Shown here: positions 60,914-64,000 of the stretch, piece after piece
Layout of the letters: each line of letters opens with the position of its first letter
Position numbering within the stretch: position 1 is the stretch's first letter
Assembly: GCA_000697665.1 (NCBI GenBank)
Contig: KL197720.1
Location: 847,068 to 911,067 of the forward strand
Length of the DNA stretch: 64,000 nt
Direction: 5' to 3'
DNA from: Jaapia argillacea MUCL 33604
Taxonomy: Eukaryota > Basidiomycota > Agaricomycetes > Jaapiales > Jaapiaceae
Notes under the pieces: model-generated
Seen by the model: the letters and a program-made list of their open reading frames with translations, nothing else
What the model was told of the DNA's origin: nothing
Database searches by the model: none
Translations under genes and position numbers: made by a program

Positions 60914-63196
60914 ATGAGTATGACTATCATCACAACCGTATTATTTCTCTCCGTTTTGTGGCTGGTACGCAGACTCTCGAGGATTGGCAGGAGGAAAGTT
61001 GGCCTCCCACCGGGTCCTCCTACAGCCCCTCTTCTGGGTAATCTCCATATCTTCCCGACCGAGTTCGCACATTACAAGTGAGTTTCTCAACCCCAACTTT
61101 GACTTTTCTTGGTCACCACCCCCAATTTGTTTGACAACCTTCTCGAAATCCAGGTTCACAGAATGGGCACAAGTTTACGGAGATGTGTATTCGGTGCGTG
61201 TGCGGATTTTTGGTATCCTTCTAGTGCGCTTCGTTGAATTGAGGTTGGGGTTCGATCGGACATCGGACTGTGGCCATTACCACCCACAGTTGAAAATAGG
61301 ACCTGGAACAGCTATAGTCATATCAAGCGCAGAAGCTGTCAGGGAACTAATGGACAAACGGAGCGCCACCACCGTAGACCGTCCGCCGAATTTCATGGCA
61401 GATGCTGTCACAGGAGGTTTGAATATGGTTTTAGCTAGATACAGTCAGTGCTGAGATGCTGCATTTCATTGCTGTGGTGATTCGACGAGCTAACGTCTTC
61501 CTGGTCAGCCGAAGAATGGAGAATCCTTCGCCGAACAGCGTCTGCTGTCCTCACTCCTAATGCATCTGCGAGACACTTGCATATCCAGCGAGCTGAAGCA
61601 GCCCAGCTCATGTATGATCTCCTGCAGGCTCCTCAGGTTTGTCCGTGTCCCTTCGATTTCCCTGCAGTCCCTGAAGGACTCGGATAGGGTTTCTACACCC
61701 ACATCAGACGTTACGCAAACTCGGTAATGATGTCGATCCTATACGGCAAGCGTTGCCCCCGTTACGAAACCCGGGAAGCAACGGCCTTCTTCCATGTCCA
61801 ACACCTTTGGGAAGCCGCTCTCGAACCCGGTGCTCACCCTCCTGTGGATCTCCTCCCATTCCTTCGATACATTCCAGAGAGATGGGCTCCGTGGAAGAAA
61901 CTCTGTAAAGAAGTCAGAAAGTTGCAGAGAGAGTTATATTTTGGCTTACTGGGGGAATGCGAGGATCGAGTTTGGAAGGGTGAGGATAGTGGGTGTTTTA
62001 TGGATGAAGTGGTTTTGAGGCAGGAGGAGTTTGCCATGAGCCGGGAGATGACTGGGTGTGTATTTTCCGTTATTGGGCGAACGTCCTAATGTTGTACGCC
62101 TTTTTAGGTATCTCGGGGGAGTCCTGATCGAAGGTGGTTCTGATACCACCTCATCATTTCTTCAGACTGTCGTCCTTGCCCTCACAGCTTTTCCCGAAAC
62201 TCTCCGGAAAGCCCAAGAAGAGATTGATCGCGTCGTGGGGCCAAACAGATTACCTACCCCCGAAGATATTGACCATCTACCGTATATCCAAGCCATTATC
62301 AAGGAGGTTCGTGTCGTTCATTCTTGCTATTATCTACCTCCAATGGGTCGTGTCTTCAGACACATCGCTTTCGGCCTGTGGCGCCTCTAGCAGTCCCCCA
62401 TTGCACACTAGCTTTTGAAGAGGTGAGTACACTGCGGTCCTCGCTAAAGAGCATCCTAGAACGCTATTCGATATCTTCAGTATCGAGGTTTCCTGATACC
62501 GGAAGGGACAACAATTTTCGTGAATACTTGTCAGTCGTCGCTTTGATCGCCCAGCCTCCATGGCGAGTTTGATGCATTGCTCTCTAGGGGGTATATATCA
62601 TGACCCTAAAGCATTCGACGAACCCGAAGTGTTCAATCCGGACCGGTACATTGCGTCAGAATATGGGACGAAACCTGCCTTTGACGCGTCGGACTTCAAG
62701 CATACCCTACCATTTGGGAGTGGTCGAGTAGATCCTTCTCTTCCTGATGAATGAATTTTTTCTCACCGAATGACAGAGGATCTGTCCGGGAATACATGTG
62801 GCGAATAACTCGTTGGTGAGTATCCACGCCTGAATGTGGGTAACTTGTTAATCCCGTCCTAGATCGTCAACACGATGAACCTCATCTGGGGCTTTAACTT
62901 CTCCCCCCCCCATTGATCCTACAAGTCAAAAACCTATTCCTCCCGATTTGTGGGACTACGAGAAGGTCTTGCAAGAGCTCTGAAACCTTCTTGTTCCCCC
63001 ATGGGCTAACTCTTGTTCTTAGGGGATCCTGACTGGCCCCCGCCCTTTCAAGTGTACCATCACGCCTCGTAGTCCTCAGCATGCGGATATCATCAGGAAT
63101 GAGTTTGAGGAAGCAATTGACACTTTCTTGCCGTTTGAGGAGAGGTTGGATGAGAGCGAGAAGCTATTCATCGAAGGTAGCCGCCATGTAAGATAG
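60914..63196 (+). CDS. Cytochrome P450 monooxygenase with a C-run frameshift
   Basis: This is a microsomal heme-thiolate oxygenase. The N-terminal anchor is MSMTIITTVLFLSVLWLVRR, then the hinge VGLPPGPPTAPLLGNLHIF. The I-helix reads LIEGGSDTTSSFLQTVVLAL, the K-helix ExxR is in IIKETHRFRPVAPL across an intron, the PERF-like block is FNPDRYIASEYG, and the heme loop is FGSGRRICPGIHVA across an intron at about 62724-62775. After IVNTMNLIWGFNF the frame runs into C9 at 62903-62911 and a TGA. Removing one C restores IDPTSQKPIPPDLWDYEK and, after an intron, GILTGPRPFKCTITPRSPQH, which ends at TAG 63194-63196. So the gene is either a fresh pseudogene or carries a homopolymer sequencing error. The CYP family cannot be set here. 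Confidence 0.85.
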
Positions 63197-63766
63197 GTGT
63201 ACCGCAGCTTTTATTTTCTTCCTTCTTGAATATCGACCCGCGATGAGAGTAGTTCAGAAAATGAAAACTCAGATTAAGATATTCGTGAAAAGGGTTCAGG
63301 AAATCGCGACTCTACGAGATCAGGAGGGAGCGTGGCATTGTCGAGATGCCGGATGTTTTAATGTTAGACTATAGGTAATGTTTGTGATGGACCAATGTCG
63401 CGTTGTCGGGATCTGCATGTTTTGGTTCTCCTTTTCTTTGACGTAAGGTCACGGACAATGAGTTCTACACGTTGCCCTGCATGCTGTTTGCACGCTTTTA
63501 CCGGCCAAGGATCTGCTCGCCCACACACCACTTTTCACATTTCGCCCTCTGCGCCACATCCCGATTTGGTAGCATGTTACATAACTCCCGCGTGCATTCC
63601 CCGACCTCCGGTTTATTCGACTCGCAGACATTTCCCCAGAATATTATTGTGGACTGTCACGGTGGAAAGGCAACGGAGGCCATAGCACCATGTATCGTAG
63701 GCCACAGAATGCACGTCAACCTTGACCCCCCTCCCTGCACTACCTCTCCAGCGATCCTGGGACACC
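63197..63766. other. Intergenic: P450 3' flank and upstream region of the last gene
   Basis: About 570 bp. Open frames on both strands are short and not family-like. The last part is C-rich before the ATG at 63767. Confidence 0.4.
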
Positions 63767-64000
63767 ATGGCTCAATCAAGCTTTAAACTCAATCCCCTCA
63801 TCACATTCTCGTCATTGCCTGCCAGTACCCCGAACACTGAGCCCCTATTCTCCGAGTTCCGCATCAAACCTGATCAACCCAAATTACGCGTCGGAGGCTA
63901 TGATCACGATCTCGAGAAGCGCGAATATTTCCGAGAGTTCTCCTCGCAAACCGATGCTCTTGCTTGGATGAAAACCGAGGGAGAAGCTCTATGTGTTGAG
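63767..64000 (+). CDS. Hypothetical protein, N-terminal fragment (runs off the right edge)
   Basis: An uninterrupted frame of 78 codons starts MAQSSFKLNPLITFSSLPAS in a good start context (CACCATGG) and is open to the window end. It includes RVGGYDHDLEKREYFREFSS and ALAWMKTEGEALCVE. The text is hydrophilic and has no signal peptide. EFSSQTDALAWMKTEGEAL could belong to a small nucleic-acid-related or transposon-linked domain, but I do not recognise it. Confidence 0.5.
   Translation, partial: MAQSSFKLNPLITFSSLPASTPNTEPLFSEFRIKPDQPKLRVGGYDHDLEKREYFREFSSQTDALAWMKTEGEALCVE

Overview
The window is a 64 kb piece of nuclear DNA from a filamentous basidiomycete, probably an agaricomycete. The genes are broken by many introns of about 45-65 nt with GT..AG ends, intergenic spaces are short, and the gene content is typical of mushrooms: a DUF6533 seven-helix protein, degenerate F-box proteins, a ThuA-like family, and a Zn2Cys6 regulator. 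I see no prokaryotic or organellar genes, no rRNA or intact tRNA gene, and no CRISPR array. One assembly gap (410 N) lies near 34 kb between poly-G tracts.

Layout. 0-11.3 kb is a housekeeping block: the end of a bZIP regulator (-), the TFIIH helicase XPB/Ssl2 (-), the branchpoint-binding protein SF1/BBP (+), the rRNA m5C methyltransferase Rcm1/NSUN5 (-) and a type I DnaJ chaperone (+). 11.7-20.7 kb holds four tandem ThuA-like paralogues (+): one without a signal peptide, and three with a signal peptide and a C-terminal GPI-type tail. A METTL16-type RNA m6A methyltransferase (-) sits in the middle of the array. 21-33.4 kb has a His/Gly/Tyr/Met-rich small protein with a Cys-rich tail, a TVP38/VTT membrane protein (-), the ARID protein Swi1, a Saf4/CCDC130 splicing factor (-), ribosomal protein uS10, and a PEP-mutase/isocitrate-lyase family enzyme. 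33.6-36.5 kb has two F-box-like genes, both apparently frameshifted, one crossing the gap. 36.8-45 kb has farnesyl diphosphate synthase, a rearranged duplication, a DUF6533 protein (-) and a 5-phosphatase (-) whose catalytic domain carries very large insertions. 45.5-50.1 kb has Ctf8 (-), a gene-poor 2.6 kb stretch and the Atg15 lipase (-). 51.7-64 kb has a Zn2Cys6 regulator (+), APC/C subunit Cut9/Cdc16 (-), a luciferase-domain protein (-), a cytochrome P450 with a homopolymer frameshift (+) and the start of one more gene (+).

Most genes are unrelated housekeeping functions in head-to-head or tail-to-tail pairs. The coherent lineage-specific unit is the ThuA-like array. The most unusual gene structures are in the DnaJ gene: a start codon split by an intron, and a 6-nt exon coding for the D-K of its HPDK motif. 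All exon borders were read by eye from splice consensus and protein-family alignment, without transcripts or searches.
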